Positions 52,110 to 61,413 of a DNA stretch of 64,000 bases are shown here, one piece after another. This stretch comes from Acidobacteria bacterium Mor1 (GTDB taxonomy: Bacteria > Acidobacteriota > Polarisedimenticolia > Polarisedimenticolales > Polarisedimenticolaceae). The position numbers were made by a program, and so were the translations under genes. The notes beneath the pieces are model-generated. The model did no database searches and was not told the origin of the DNA. It worked only from the letters and a program-made list of their open reading frames with translations. The stretch lies in contig CP011806.1 of the NCBI GenBank assembly GCA_001664505.1, positions 2,456,904 through 2,520,903 on the forward strand. Direction: 5' to 3'. Position 1 is the stretch's first letter. The number at the start of each line of letters is the position of its first letter.

Positions 52110-54035
52110 CTACGGCGTCCCGCAGCGATCGTTCAGGTTGCGCAGCAGGTCCGTCCGCGCGTCGTGATAGACCTTCTCGCCGTTGCAGGTATCGCTGTAA
52201 CACCACCAGGCCTTGTCGCCGGTCAGGTTGTCGAACAGGCGGTCCCCCATGCCCGAAGTGGCGTTGATGCTGCCCTGGGAGCAGAAGTACATGTCAGCCC
52301 ACGCGCCCCAATTCCAGTCCGCGTTCGCGGACTCGATGCTGATGTTTTCCAGGCACTCGAGGTCCTGGGTCGTCGGGTTGCTCTGGGAGCAGCTACAGGG
52401 CTGGACCCAGGGATCCAGCCGGGGCGGCTGGAGCTGGTACTTGGCGTCCACTCCCGCGGAGCAGAGATCGGTCTCGAGCTCCGCGGCGGGAATGGTCTCC
52501 GGGTAACAGCCGTAGTCGAGGCGGGTGAAGGGCGGCCCCGACAGCAGGCTCAGGTGATCGAACTGATCGTCCAGGCCGTAGTGCGCCATCGCGTAGGAGG
52601 TGGCGCCCACACCGCCGCTGATGCCGATGATGCACTGGGCGCCGCTGTAGGCCGCCTTGTTGTGAGCCCCGTCGACGTGGTCGACGAACTCCTTGAACAC
52701 CGTTGACGGCCGGCAGGCCGAGGCCATCAGGCCGTCGAGGCTCTCCTGCCAATCGGAGTCCCAGCGAATGAGGATCGCCCGATAGCCTTCGGCCACCACG
52801 TCGTCGTCGATGTTGTTGCCGTCGTTGTCCTGGATCCGCAAATACGAGGTGCCGCCACCGCCCTTGTGCATCAGCACGTTGCCCTCGACGGCGCCGGCCG
52901 GCTCCTTGATCTCGATGGAGCCGCCCAGGGTCGCGATGCCGCAACCACTGACCTCAAAGGAATAGCAGTGGGCGGCGTCGTTGCTGCAGTTGCCGTTGCC
53001 CAGCGATCCACCCGGCCCGGCGTCGCCGGTGATGGTCAGCACACCGGTGGGAAGGCCGTCGCCACCGCTGCCGGCGCAGACACCGTCGACGCAGGTCTCA
53101 CCCACGGCGCAGTCGCCGTCGCCGGTGCACAGGCACTGGTCCGCCGGTTCGTCGCAGGTCGCCGACGGTTCACAAGGGGATCCGCTGGATTGACAGGTCC
53201 CGTCGTTGCCGCAGGTGTCAGCGCCGTCGCAGTAGTCCCCGTTGTCGCAGCTCGTCCCGGGGTCGGCATGGTTCGTCTCGCAAATCCCCGCTCCGTCGCA
53301 GCTGTCCGGGGCGTCGCAGGATCCCGAGCCAGGATCGCCACAGGCTGTGCCGGCATCCTCGGTGCCGCAGGCGCCCGCACCGTTGCAGCTGCCGGTCATG
53401 CATTCCGACGGGGGGCACTCCTCCAGGAGATCCTCCCCTTCCGCCTGGTTGACGCATGTGCCGTTGTCGCAGGTCTGGCAGAGTCCGCAGTCTTCCGGGC
53501 CGGCGCAACCACCGCCGCCCCCTTCGGGAACATCAAGCTCCGGGCGTAGGCCGGCGGAGCCGTTCTCCTCGCTGCCGACGGCCAGCGCTCCCCCGGCGGC
53601 CCTGAGTGCCAGCGCGATGTAGTCGCCGCCGAGATGCTGGAGTTCGATGCTCAGGGTGCAGTCCCCCGCCCCGCTGCACTCGCCGGTGTCGCCCAATAGC
53701 TGCCCCGGGTCCTCGTCGCCGATGGTGGCCCAGGTCTCGCTGCCCTCGTCGATCTGGCGGCCGAACAGGTAGACGCTGACCGGCCCGCTCCCCTGGACCC
53801 CGCGCAGGATCAGGGTTCCGTCGCCGCTAGGCGCGACCTGGGTCAGGTCGAACTGGACGAAGCTGCGAAAGGCGTTGCTGCCCTCTCGCACGCGCAGGGA
53901 GGCGTCTCCGCCGCCGTTGTAGCCGGTGTCCTGTTGCCGCACCCATGTGTCGTGGTCCGCGGGCAGCAGGGCTGCCTGGGCGGTACCCGCCGCCGCCAGC
54001 AACAACAAGAGAATGATCGCGCTTCGGAGTCGCAT
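52110..54035 (-). CDS. Secreted alpha/beta hydrolase with DNRLRE-like and Cys-rich modules
   Basis: A 641-residue exported protein. A signal peptide is followed by a DNRLRE-type beta-sandwich (residues 24-170, RQQDTGYNGGGDASLRV), then a cysteine-rich region of short repeats (residues 175-330, CDAPDSCDGAGIC, CDGADTCGNDGTC), then an alpha/beta-hydrolase-like domain with an elbow G-I-S-G-G (CIIGISGGVGATSYAMAHYG) and a cysteine-containing lid. The last domain resembles pectin-acetylesterase-like or PHB-depolymerase-like enzymes. The substrate is unknown. GAGGGGG precedes ATG 54035. Confidence 0.78.
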   Translation of the reverse strand: MRLRSAIILLLLLAAAGTAQAALLPADHDTWVRQQDTGYNGGGDASLRVREGSNAFRSFVQFDLTQVAPSGDGTLILRGVQGSGPVSVYLFGRQIDEGSETWATIGDEDPGQLLGDTGECSGAGDCTLSIELQHLGGDYIALALRAAGGALAVGSEENGSAGLRPELDVPEGGGGGCAGPEDCGLCQTCDNGTCVNQAEGEDLLEECPPSECMTGSCNGAGACGTEDAGTACGDPGSGSCDAPDSCDGAGICETNHADPGTSCDNGDYCDGADTCGNDGTCQSSGSPCEPSATCDEPADQCLCTGDGDCAVGETCVDGVCAGSGGDGLPTGVLTITGDAGPGGSLGNGNCSNDAAHCYSFEVSGCGIATLGGSIEIKEPAGAVEGNVLMHKGGGGTSYLRIQDNDGNNIDDDVVAEGYRAILIRWDSDWQESLDGLMASACRPSTVFKEFVDHVDGAHNKAAYSGAQCIIGISGGVGATSYAMAHYGLDDQFDHLSLLSGPPFTRLDYGCYPETIPAAELETDLCSAGVDAKYQLQPPRLDPWVQPCSCSQSNPTTQDLECLENISIESANADWNWGAWADMYFCSQGSINATSGMGDRLFDNLTGDKAWWCYSDTCNGEKVYHDARTDLLRNLNDRCGTP

Positions 54036-54133
54036 GAAGTCCCCCTCTGGGTTTGCGAGGCCGGACCCGGACCGGGCCTCGGAAGGGGACGCGCTATCGG
54101 GCGGAAAAAAGTGTCACCGGCAACCGCGTCGAA

Positions 54134-54718
54134 CTAGTCGGCGCCGAGCAACTCGGCGACCCGCGCCCGTAGCGGGGGCAGCAGCTCCGCCTCGAACCAG
54201 GGGTTGCGCTTGAGCCAGATGTTGTTGCGGGGACTCGGATGGGGTAGCGGCAGCACCTCGGGCCAGTGCTCCCGCCAGTTCTTGACCGCTTCGGTGACGG
54301 TCCCCCTGGCGCCCGGCAGGTGATAGTCGGCGGCCCAGCGGCCGAGCACCACGGTCAGCTCGATGCGCGGCAGCTGCCCGAGCAGCGCCTCACGCCACGC
54401 AGGAGCACACTCGGGCCGGGGCGGCAGGTCCCCGGACTTCCCGGTGCCCGGGTAGCAAAACCCCATGGGCAGGATCGCGATCTGCTTCGGGTCGTAGAAC
54501 TGCTCGCGTGTCACACCGAGCCAATCCCGCAGCCGCTGGCCGCTGGGATCGTCGAAGGGCACCCCCGACTCGTGAACCCTGCGCCCGGGAGCCTGGCCCG
54601 CGATCAGCACGCGAGCCTCCCGGGCCGCCTGGAGTACCGGACGTGGCCCGTGAGGCAGGTCGGCGCAGATCGCGCAGCCCCGGACCTCCTTCAACAGCGC
54701 CGCGAGTTTGCGGCTCAC
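54134..54718 (-). CDS. Uracil-DNA glycosylase-superfamily protein
   Basis: A 194-residue UDG-fold protein. The motifs GQAPGRRVHESGVPFDDPSG (motif 1, with the water-activating region), LPMGFCYPG and PLPHPSPRN (motif 3) identify the subgroup often called 'uracil-DNA glycosylase family protein'. It should excise deaminated bases, though several members of this subgroup are uncharacterised. The start overlaps the stop of the PQQ-propeller gene by 4 bases (ATGA). Confidence 0.87.
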   Translation of the reverse strand: MSRKLAALLKEVRGCAICADLPHGPRPVLQAAREARVLIAGQAPGRRVHESGVPFDDPSGQRLRDWLGVTREQFYDPKQIAILPMGFCYPGTGKSGDLPPRPECAPAWREALLGQLPRIELTVVLGRWAADYHLPGARGTVTEAVKNWREHWPEVLPLPHPSPRNNIWLKRNPWFEAELLPPLRARVAELLGAD

Positions 54719-56058
54719 TCCTCGCCGGTCCAGGGAATCAGTTCGTAGGCCGCCAGCCGATCCTTGCCCCGCACGTAGACGATGCCGTAGGACAACACCG
54801 GCGGCGCCCAGGCCGGCGACTTGATCAGCATCGAGTCCCCTTCACCGGTCAGCCGCATGGAGCCCTTGAGCTTGAACGCCTCGGGGGTCGCCTCGACCAG
54901 CATCAGGGTGCCGTCCTCGGCCAGCACCACCAGGTGGCCGTCGGCGTAGATCATGGTGGTGCGAGTCAGTCCCGGCTTCTCCCAGGCGAGCTCGCCGGTC
55001 TCGAAGTTGACCGCCACCAGCTTGGCGTCACCGGCGGAGGAACCGCTACAGCCGTAGAGATAGCCCTCGTGGTAGATCGGGGTGGCCCAGTGCGTCCGCA
55101 GGTTGCCCCGGCGCCCCTTGTCCTTGCGCGCCGGAATCAGCTTGCCCGGCGACACCGACAGCACCACGCCCCCGGGCCCGTAGGACTCCGAAAGGAACAC
55201 CTTGTCGTCGACCACCACCGGGTTCATCGCGTTGACGCTCTCCAGCTTGGCGGCGCGCCAGGGGAAAAAGGCCAGCTCCTTCCCGGTCTCGGGCTTGAAG
55301 GTCACCAGTCCCCGGCGACCGAAATAGAAGCCGACCCGCTGGTCGCCGACGTCGCGGATGACCGGCGAGCTGTAGCTGGCCAGTTCATCGGTGGAGCGCC
55401 ACTTCTCCTTGCCGGTCTTCTTGTCGAAGGCGACGATGCCGCTTCCGGAACCCTTGACCCGTCCGGAACTGACCGCAGGCGAATCCTTGGGGCTGCCGCC
55501 GACCGGCACGATCAGCAGATCTCCTTCGATCACCGGCGTGCTGCCCACGCCGAAGAAGTTCTGGACGACACCGTAGGTCTTGGTGGTGTCGATCTCCCAC
55601 ATCCGGCCACCGTCGGTGACCCGCGATGCGCGCAGCATGCCTTCGACGCCGAAGGTATAGACCAGGTCTCCGTCGACAACCGGGGTCGCCCGCGGCCCGT
55701 TGCTGAACTGGTAGAGATCCTCGTAGCGGGTCTTGTAGGTCGAGGTCCAGAGCAACTCGCCGGTGACCGCATCGAAGGCTCGCAGCCGGGCCTGATCCTC
55801 GACCCGGTCGAAGAAGAACAGCCGGCCGTCGGCCAGGGAAGGTCCGCCGTAGCCCTCACCCGCCTCGACATCCCACAGCTTGGGCAACCCCTCTTCGGGC
55901 CAGGTCACCCCGGTCTCGGGCGAATGACCGTCGCCGGCGGGGCCCATGAATCCGGGCCAATCGATCCCCGATGGGTCGGGAGCTTCTTCGGCGAGGATCG
56001 GCGCCGTCGCCAGAGCGAGGGTTGCGGCCAGGGGAATCAGGAAAGCTCGAGATTTCAT
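54715..56058 (-). CDS. Secreted PQQ-like beta-propeller protein
   Basis: A 447-residue exported protein with a signal peptide (MKSRAFLIPLAATLALATAP). Propeller blades include WPGFMGPAGDGHSPETG, AFDAVTGELLWTSTY, AFDKKTGKEKWRSTDE and VNFETGELAWEKPG. The fold is that of PQQ dehydrogenases and BamB, but no PQQ-site or catalytic residues can be assigned. Most likely a binding or scaffold protein. It precedes and is coupled to the uracil-DNA glycosylase gene, an unexpected pairing of a secreted and a DNA-repair protein. Confidence 0.86.
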   Translation of the reverse strand: MKSRAFLIPLAATLALATAPILAEEAPDPSGIDWPGFMGPAGDGHSPETGVTWPEEGLPKLWDVEAGEGYGGPSLADGRLFFFDRVEDQARLRAFDAVTGELLWTSTYKTRYEDLYQFSNGPRATPVVDGDLVYTFGVEGMLRASRVTDGGRMWEIDTTKTYGVVQNFFGVGSTPVIEGDLLIVPVGGSPKDSPAVSSGRVKGSGSGIVAFDKKTGKEKWRSTDELASYSSPVIRDVGDQRVGFYFGRRGLVTFKPETGKELAFFPWRAAKLESVNAMNPVVVDDKVFLSESYGPGGVVLSVSPGKLIPARKDKGRRGNLRTHWATPIYHEGYLYGCSGSSAGDAKLVAVNFETGELAWEKPGLTRTTMIYADGHLVVLAEDGTLMLVEATPEAFKLKGSMRLTGEGDSMLIKSPAWAPPVLSYGIVYVRGKDRLAAYELIPWTGEE

Positions 56059-56156
56059 GCAACGGATCTCCGGACAGGTGCGTATCACAGGCATAACAGC
56101 GTGCCACTGTCCGGCGTCGGAGTCGACCCCGGAGCGCGCCCTCGCCTGGAGGACCC

Positions 56157-56882
56157 ATGCGCACCCTAGGATTCATCCTGTGCCTGTTGGTCTGGATCGG
56201 CCCCGCCCGGGCCGAAACCGATCCCCGTATCGAACTGGCCGAAGAGATTCTCGCCCAGCTGGGAGTCACCTTGGAACCCTGTGGCGATCTCCCGCTGCCC
56301 CTGGGAGACGACCTGGCCGGAGTCTGCGGCACCACCCGTTTCTCCAAGGTCAAGAGCGCCGTGGCCAAGGCGCTGGCACCGATCGGGCTGAAGCACGCCA
56401 TCGAAGTCAGGCCCTGGGTCAAGGACAAGGATGGCTACTCCCGCTGCTCCTTCTGGCTGGGAGCCGCCACCCTCGACGTGGTCGTGCATCGAAAGACCGG
56501 CCGCATCGCCGTCCTCGTCTCGAGACCCTATCCGCCGTGCGGCGACGATCGTCCGTTTCTGCCGGCGCTGTCCGGGCCTCCGGAGTTGGTGGAGCATCTG
56601 GAGCCGCGCTTCTATCCCCTCTCCGCGGCCCGGGATAAGATAGACGGCACCGCGGCTCTCGCCGTGGCCATGCGGCCCGGGAAGGATCCGCGGGTGATCT
56701 GTGTGCATCACGGGTCGCCCAGGGGGTTCGGCTTCGAACTGCCGGCCATCGAGGCGGTTCGCGGCTGGTCGGACAACATCGTGTCGGTCTCGCAAGATTC
56801 CGACAGCCGGGACATCACCGTCGTGGTCAAATACTCGATGGCCGACAAACGCAAGAGGCTCGGGGCGGTCAACTACCACTGA
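56157..56882 (+). CDS. Exported protein with TonB C-terminal-like domain
   Basis: A 241-residue protein with a signal peptide (MRTLGFILCLLVWIGPARA). The last 75 residues (GTAALAVAMRPGKDPRVICV, then GFELPAIEAVRGWS) resemble the C-terminal domain of TonB-type energy transducers, which also occurs alone. The central region has a few cysteines and is unassigned. GGAGG precedes ATG 56157. It is divergent from the PQQ-propeller gene. Confidence 0.68.
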   Translation: MRTLGFILCLLVWIGPARAETDPRIELAEEILAQLGVTLEPCGDLPLPLGDDLAGVCGTTRFSKVKSAVAKALAPIGLKHAIEVRPWVKDKDGYSRCSFWLGAATLDVVVHRKTGRIAVLVSRPYPPCGDDRPFLPALSGPPELVEHLEPRFYPLSAARDKIDGTAALAVAMRPGKDPRVICVHHGSPRGFGFELPAIEAVRGWSDNIVSVSQDSDSRDITVVVKYSMADKRKRLGAVNYH

Positions 56883-56931
56883 TCCGGCAGCCCCGACGGT
56901 CCGCGGCAATCGCGCCGCCGGAGGATGTGCC

Positions 56932-57474
56932 GTGAAGACTGCTCAAACCACGCTGGGTCGACGACTCTCGCTGCTATTTCTGTCCATCGCCCTGGGAGCA
57001 TTCTGCGCCGGCTTCGCCCAGGCCCAGCAAGGTGACGGCACGCCTCCCTGCAGCGGGGAGAAGTACCGCCTGTTCGACTTCTGGGTCGGTGACTGGGACG
57101 TGTTCGACACCGAAGGCACCAGCGTCGGCCGCAACCGGATCGAATCGATCCTCGGCGGCTGCGCGATCCAGGAGAACTGGACCGGCGGCGGCGGCTCGAT
57201 CGGCCACAGCTTCAACATCTACGACGCGGCCAACGATAAGTGGCATCAAACCTGGGTCGACAACCGCGGCCTCCTGCTCGAACTGGACGGCGGCTTCCGC
57301 GACGGCAAGATGGTGCTCGAGGGCAAGCGCCCCGGTCCCGACGGAAAGCTGGTGCATCACCGCATCACCTGGCAGGCGACCGGGGAAGGCCACGTCAAAC
57401 AGCGCTGGGAAACGACGACCGACGGCTCCAACTGGAACGCAATCTTCGAGGGCGTCTACAAGAAGCGCTCGTAG
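56932..57474 (+). CDS. Exported DUF1579-like protein
   Basis: A 180-residue protein with a signal peptide (residues 1-29). The stretch YRLFDFWVGDWDVFDTEG, then GGCAIQENWTGG and KWHQTWVDNRG, matches small secreted proteins related to DUF1579, with a lipocalin-like beta-barrel. Function unknown. GTG 56932 follows GGAGGATGTGCC; the frame runs further upstream but without homology. The stop lies one base from the stop of the convergent TPR gene. Confidence 0.8.
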   Translation: MKTAQTTLGRRLSLLFLSIALGAFCAGFAQAQQGDGTPPCSGEKYRLFDFWVGDWDVFDTEGTSVGRNRIESILGGCAIQENWTGGGGSIGHSFNIYDAANDKWHQTWVDNRGLLLELDGGFRDGKMVLEGKRPGPDGKLVHHRITWQATGEGHVKQRWETTTDGSNWNAIFEGVYKKRS

Positions 57475-57475
57475 G

Positions 57476-58279
57476 CTACTCGGCGTCGCGCAGGCTCCGG
57501 GCCAGCTCCGCAGCCTGCTCGGCGTAGGCCCCGCCGGAAGCCTCTGCGCGATCCAGCAGTTCCAGCGCACCGTCGGGGTCATCCCCCTGGAGCACCGCGA
57601 GCGCCTCGAACCACAGGGGCGCGCTGAGGGGATCGTCCAGCTCTTCTTTCAGCGACCGCGAGCGGGTCAGCGCTTCGCGGGCCTCGTCTGCGCGGCCCGC
57701 CATCAGAAGCGCGATCCCGCGGTAGAGTGGCGCGTCGGAGTCCTCGGGGTCGAGGGCCTCGACCTCGGCCAGCGCCGCCGCCGCATCGCCGTACTCTTCC
57801 GCGTCGTAGGCGGCACGCGCTTGCTGCCACTGCTCCTGCAGGTCCAACTGCCCACGCAGGGTCGGCGGCGCGTCGAAGGGCATCGCCACCACGCTCACCC
57901 GGCCGCCGCCGGGAAGCTCGATGACCGGCCCCGCTCCACCCTGGCGCAGCAACACCCCGAGTCCGATCGCGACTACCAGCAGGGCCGCGACCGCCATCCA
58001 TCGATACCCGCCACCGCGCCGCATCTCGGCGGACGGCGCCGGCGCGGTGGACTCGACCGGCATGCCCGCCCGGGACTCAAGGGACGCGAATTCCTCCTGC
58101 TCCTGCCGGGTCGGACCATGTTCGAACAGGTCCTGCATGACGTCGACGTCGGCGGCCAGCAGCGCGGAGTCGTCGGACTCGGCGGCGTCCGCCTTGAACG
58201 CTTCCAGCCGTTCGCCGTCGAGCCGCCCCTCGATCAGGGCATTCAGTTCGTCGTCGTTCAGGAACTTGCGTTCGCTCAT
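57476..58279 (-). CDS. Membrane protein with anti-sigma-like N-terminus and TPR domain
   Basis: A 267-residue protein. The cytoplasmic N-terminus (LNDDELNALIEGRLDGERL) resembles a short anti-sigma binding segment. One membrane helix (about residues 93-110, WMAVAALLVVAIGLGVLL) is followed by an extracytoplasmic TPR domain (WQQARAAYDAEEYGDAAAAL, LYRGIALLMAGRADEAREAL). It starts inside the sigma-factor stop (4-base overlap). I infer that it anchors or restrains the sigma factor, with the TPR domain as sensor. Confidence 0.78.
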   Translation of the reverse strand: MSERKFLNDDELNALIEGRLDGERLEAFKADAAESDDSALLAADVDVMQDLFEHGPTRQEQEEFASLESRAGMPVESTAPAPSAEMRRGGGYRWMAVAALLVVAIGLGVLLRQGGAGPVIELPGGGRVSVVAMPFDAPPTLRGQLDLQEQWQQARAAYDAEEYGDAAAALAEVEALDPEDSDAPLYRGIALLMAGRADEAREALTRSRSLKEELDDPLSAPLWFEALAVLQGDDPDGALELLDRAEASGGAYAEQAAELARSLRDAE

Positions 58280-58887
58280 GACGACTCCCCCGAGGTGATG
58301 CCGGCAGCCTCGAGGCAGCGCTTGAGCTTGCGCTGCCCGGCGATCAACGCCGCCCGGGCGCCGCTGGGGTTGTCGAGCCGGAGCTCCTTGGTCAGCTCCC
58401 GCAGCTTGAGCTCCTGGTAGTACTGCCCGATCACCACCGCACGCTGCACCGCGGGAAGCGCGGCCAGGCAGCGGCGCAGCGCACGGGTGCGCCGGTCGCG
58501 GCCGAGTTCGTCGTCGGGGGTATCGTCCTCCCCTTCGATCTGCTCCCAGACGTGGTCAGGTAACTCTTCAGGATGCTCGTCGAGATGCACTCGCCAGCGG
58601 CGGCGCAGGTGGGAGAGCTGGTTGTGGGCCAGGCGAAAAAGCCAGGTCTTGAACGCGCTGTCGCCGCGGAAGGCGCCGAGATGCTCGACCACCCGCACGT
58701 ACAGCTCCTGGTTCTGCTCGGCAGCGATATCCTGGCTACCGATCCGCCTACGAAAGAAGGCATAGGTCATGGGTCGGTACCTCCTGTAGAGCTCGTCCAG
58801 GGCGGCGTCGGGCTGCTCCCCCCGCTGGAAGCGACCCACGAGCTCTCCGTCGGAAAGCCCTGCCCAGTCTTCGCTCGTAACCGACAC
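58276..58887 (-). CDS. ECF-type RNA polymerase sigma factor
   Basis: A 203-residue sigma-70-family factor. Region 2 is LDELYRRYRPMTYAFFRRRI plus FKTWLFRLAHNQLSHLRRRW; region 4 includes LAALPAVQRAVVIGQYYQEL and LRELTKELRL, with a recognisable helix-turn-helix. It lies 27 bases after the CHAT gene and overlaps the anti-sigma-like TPR gene by 4 bases, so all are one operon. Regulation is probably by the TPR membrane protein and possibly the CHAT protease. Confidence 0.88.
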   Translation of the reverse strand: MSVTSEDWAGLSDGELVGRFQRGEQPDAALDELYRRYRPMTYAFFRRRIGSQDIAAEQNQELYVRVVEHLGAFRGDSAFKTWLFRLAHNQLSHLRRRWRVHLDEHPEELPDHVWEQIEGEDDTPDDELGRDRRTRALRRCLAALPAVQRAVVIGQYYQELKLRELTKELRLDNPSGARAALIAGQRKLKRCLEAAGITSGESS

Positions 58888-58914
58888 CCTGATAGACCCC
58901 CGGCAAACCGGTTT

Positions 58915-61413
58915 TCACATCTCGGCTGAAACTATAGCCGAGGGCCGGAGCCAGAGGACGTAGGGCGCCCAGAAGGCGGGATGGGGGTTCCGGGCCCGGG
59001 CCTCTCGGCGGGCGGCCGCCAGGGCGGCCACGGTGTCGTCGCCGGCGGCCAGGCGGCGGTGAAGTGCGGTGGAAAGCGCCTCGGCGGCGCCATCATCGAC
59101 CTTCCACAGGGTTGCGGCCACCCCGGAGGCACCGGCGCGAAGGAAGGCCCAGCCCAGGCCGATCACCCCTTCCCCGGGCACCACCTCCCCTTCGCCGGTG
59201 CGGCAGGCCGAGAGCACCACGGTGGAGCCGGGAAGCCGAACCTCCCTCAGGTCATCGATGCCCAGACGCTCGGACTCGCTCAGGAAGATGGCACACTCCC
59301 GGGGATCCGAGGTCGATGCGTTGGCGTGGGCCGCCAGATGCACCAGCCCCGGCTCCTCGCCGAGGGACTCGATCAGCGCATCCCGCAACAACCCCTCGCG
59401 CTCCAGCCGCCGCACCTCCGCCGAGTCCCAGATCCCGGCCAGTGCCTTGAGTTCGTCCGCCGCCCGCGGCAAACGCCCGAGCCCCTCCCGGGACGCGACC
59501 GGATCCCCGCCCAGCAGGATCCGCCGGGGCGGTCCGGCGTAGCGGGGCAAACCGGTCATCGGCAACAGGCCGGTCTCGAAGCGATCGCCGAGATAGCTGC
59601 CCTCCTCGCCGGGGAGCGCGGCGAAGGGAATCGTCGCCAGCTCCCGGTCGGGCACGATCAACAGCCGCCGGCGGCCGGCGAGCAGTGAGGAGACCGGATC
59701 GATCAACTCCCGGGTGAGCACCCGGCCGTGCTCCAGGGAACGGGCCAGGTCCGCCATGGGGTCGAGCCGCGCCTCGGCCGAGCGCAGCGGCCGCCACAAC
59801 GCAGCCCGGTAGCGACGCAGCGGTCGGCGAAGCTGCCGCCAGCCGGCCAGGGGGACAGCGGCCACTTCTTCTCGGGAAATCGCCAGCACCACACCCCGTT
59901 CCTCGCCGATCAGATAGTCGAGGATCAGGGTGTCTTGCGGCAGACGCGCCTGAAGGGCGGACAGCTCCAGGGAGGTCTCGCCGTCGGCCCCACCCTGGGA
60001 GCGCAACGCCCGGGCGTGGGTTCGTTCGGTGACCCGCAGGATCTCTGCCAGGGGTGGATCGCGGGTCTCGGCCAGGGCTGCCGCCAGATCGGCGTAGGGC
60101 TCGACCCGGTCTCGCAGATAGCGCAGCCCGTTGTCCAACGGGTCGAGACCGTCGCCCAGTTCTTCGATCAGCCGGACCGCTTCCCGCAGGGCGTCGATGC
60201 CGCCACCGTCATCGCCGGCTGCCCGGGCGGCGCGGCCGGCGATCCAGCGGGCACGCCATCGGGTGCTGGCCACGCCGGCGGAATCGGCCCGCCGGGTCAC
60301 GTCATCCAGCAAACTCCGGGCGGTGTCCCACTCTCCGAGACCGACCGCCGCTTCGGCGCGATAGATGTCGATCAGCAGGTGATCCACCGGCTGCGACGCC
60401 CGTTCCCGGGCGGCATCCAGCGCCGTGGTCGCCTCGGCCCACCGCGCCTGCTGGAGATGAGCATGGCCGACCCCCACGTGAACCAACACCGCCAGGGCGT
60501 CGTCGTCGGGTTGAACCCGGCCGTACCAATCGAGGGCGGTATCCGCCTGGCGCAGGCGCAGGAACAGCGTGCCCAGGGCCAGGGCGGCCCGGGAAGAGAC
60601 GTAGCCATCCTCGGCCTCGATGCTTTCGTCGAAGGCTTGCTCGAGAATCCGCCGGGCCTCGGCGGCGTCTCCGAGAGAGATGTTCAGCGATGCGCGATTG
60701 ATCCGCAGCCGCCTGGCCTGTCCGGACATGCCCGCCATCCGCAGGGCGCTTTCGCTGCGGGACAGCAACCCCTCGGCGCCTGCCAGATCGCCCGACTGCA
60801 TCGCCCCACGGGCCAGTCCGTTGAGCACCGGAGCCGCCAGATCGTGACGGCCGACCCCCTCGGCCGCAGCCAGGGCTTCTTCGTAAAGCCGGACCCCGTC
60901 CTCGCCGCGGCCTTCGCGCATGGCCTGCCAGCCGAGCCGGTAGCCGCTCCAGGCGACGCCGACCCGGTCTCCGGATTTGCGGGCGAGCTCCAACGCGCGG
61001 CTCCAGGGCTCCGCCGCTTCCTCGACCCGGCCGGTGCGCCGCCGCACCTCGCCGAGTAGCCAGTGGGGATGCCACGCGTCGACGCAGGCGGCGGTCAGCG
61101 CCTCGGTCTCGACGGCCAGCGCCTCGAGCGCCTCCCGGCGGCGCTCCCGGTCCCGTTCACGAAGGCGATCCCGCAGCGCGTTGCGCCAGGGCCCGTCTTC
61201 CTGGGGGCAGGTAGAGAGGTCGGGAGCGGGAGGGGCCGTGGCGGCGTCATCCGCCGGCGCGGCAGCCTCTTCGACCGGCCCGTCCGCCGGTCCCCCGGCC
61301 GGGGACTCCGCTGGCTCCGGCGCGGCGCACCCGGTGAACAAAGCCGCGGCAAACAACGCCGAGGCGAACAGCACCCAGGGACAAGCCTCGCGTAGAAACC
61401 GGCTACTTGTCAT
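58915..61413 (-). CDS. CHAT-domain protease-like lipoprotein with TPR repeats
   Basis: An 832-residue lipoprotein (lipobox LFTGC) with a proline/alanine-rich linker, TPR-like helices at residues 90-450 (WSGYRLGWQAMREGRGEDG) and a C-terminal CHAT caspase-like domain. The catalytic dyad is H696 (LVHLAAHANAS) and C737 (VLSACRTGEGE), and the substrate-pocket region GWAFLRAGASGVAATLWKVD is intact. It is a predicted cysteine endopeptidase outside the cytoplasm. ATG 61413 overlaps the upstream gene by 11 bases, and the sigma-factor gene follows 27 bases on. Substrate unknown; the neighbouring secreted protein is a candidate. Confidence 0.86.
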   Translation of the reverse strand: MTSSRFLREACPWVLFASALFAAALFTGCAAPEPAESPAGGPADGPVEEAAAPADDAATAPPAPDLSTCPQEDGPWRNALRDRLRERDRERRREALEALAVETEALTAACVDAWHPHWLLGEVRRRTGRVEEAAEPWSRALELARKSGDRVGVAWSGYRLGWQAMREGRGEDGVRLYEEALAAAEGVGRHDLAAPVLNGLARGAMQSGDLAGAEGLLSRSESALRMAGMSGQARRLRINRASLNISLGDAAEARRILEQAFDESIEAEDGYVSSRAALALGTLFLRLRQADTALDWYGRVQPDDDALAVLVHVGVGHAHLQQARWAEATTALDAARERASQPVDHLLIDIYRAEAAVGLGEWDTARSLLDDVTRRADSAGVASTRWRARWIAGRAARAAGDDGGGIDALREAVRLIEELGDGLDPLDNGLRYLRDRVEPYADLAAALAETRDPPLAEILRVTERTHARALRSQGGADGETSLELSALQARLPQDTLILDYLIGEERGVVLAISREEVAAVPLAGWRQLRRPLRRYRAALWRPLRSAEARLDPMADLARSLEHGRVLTRELIDPVSSLLAGRRRLLIVPDRELATIPFAALPGEEGSYLGDRFETGLLPMTGLPRYAGPPRRILLGGDPVASREGLGRLPRAADELKALAGIWDSAEVRRLEREGLLRDALIESLGEEPGLVHLAAHANASTSDPRECAIFLSESERLGIDDLREVRLPGSTVVLSACRTGEGEVVPGEGVIGLGWAFLRAGASGVAATLWKVDDGAAEALSTALHRRLAAGDDTVAALAAARREARARNPHPAFWAPYVLWLRPSAIVSAEM

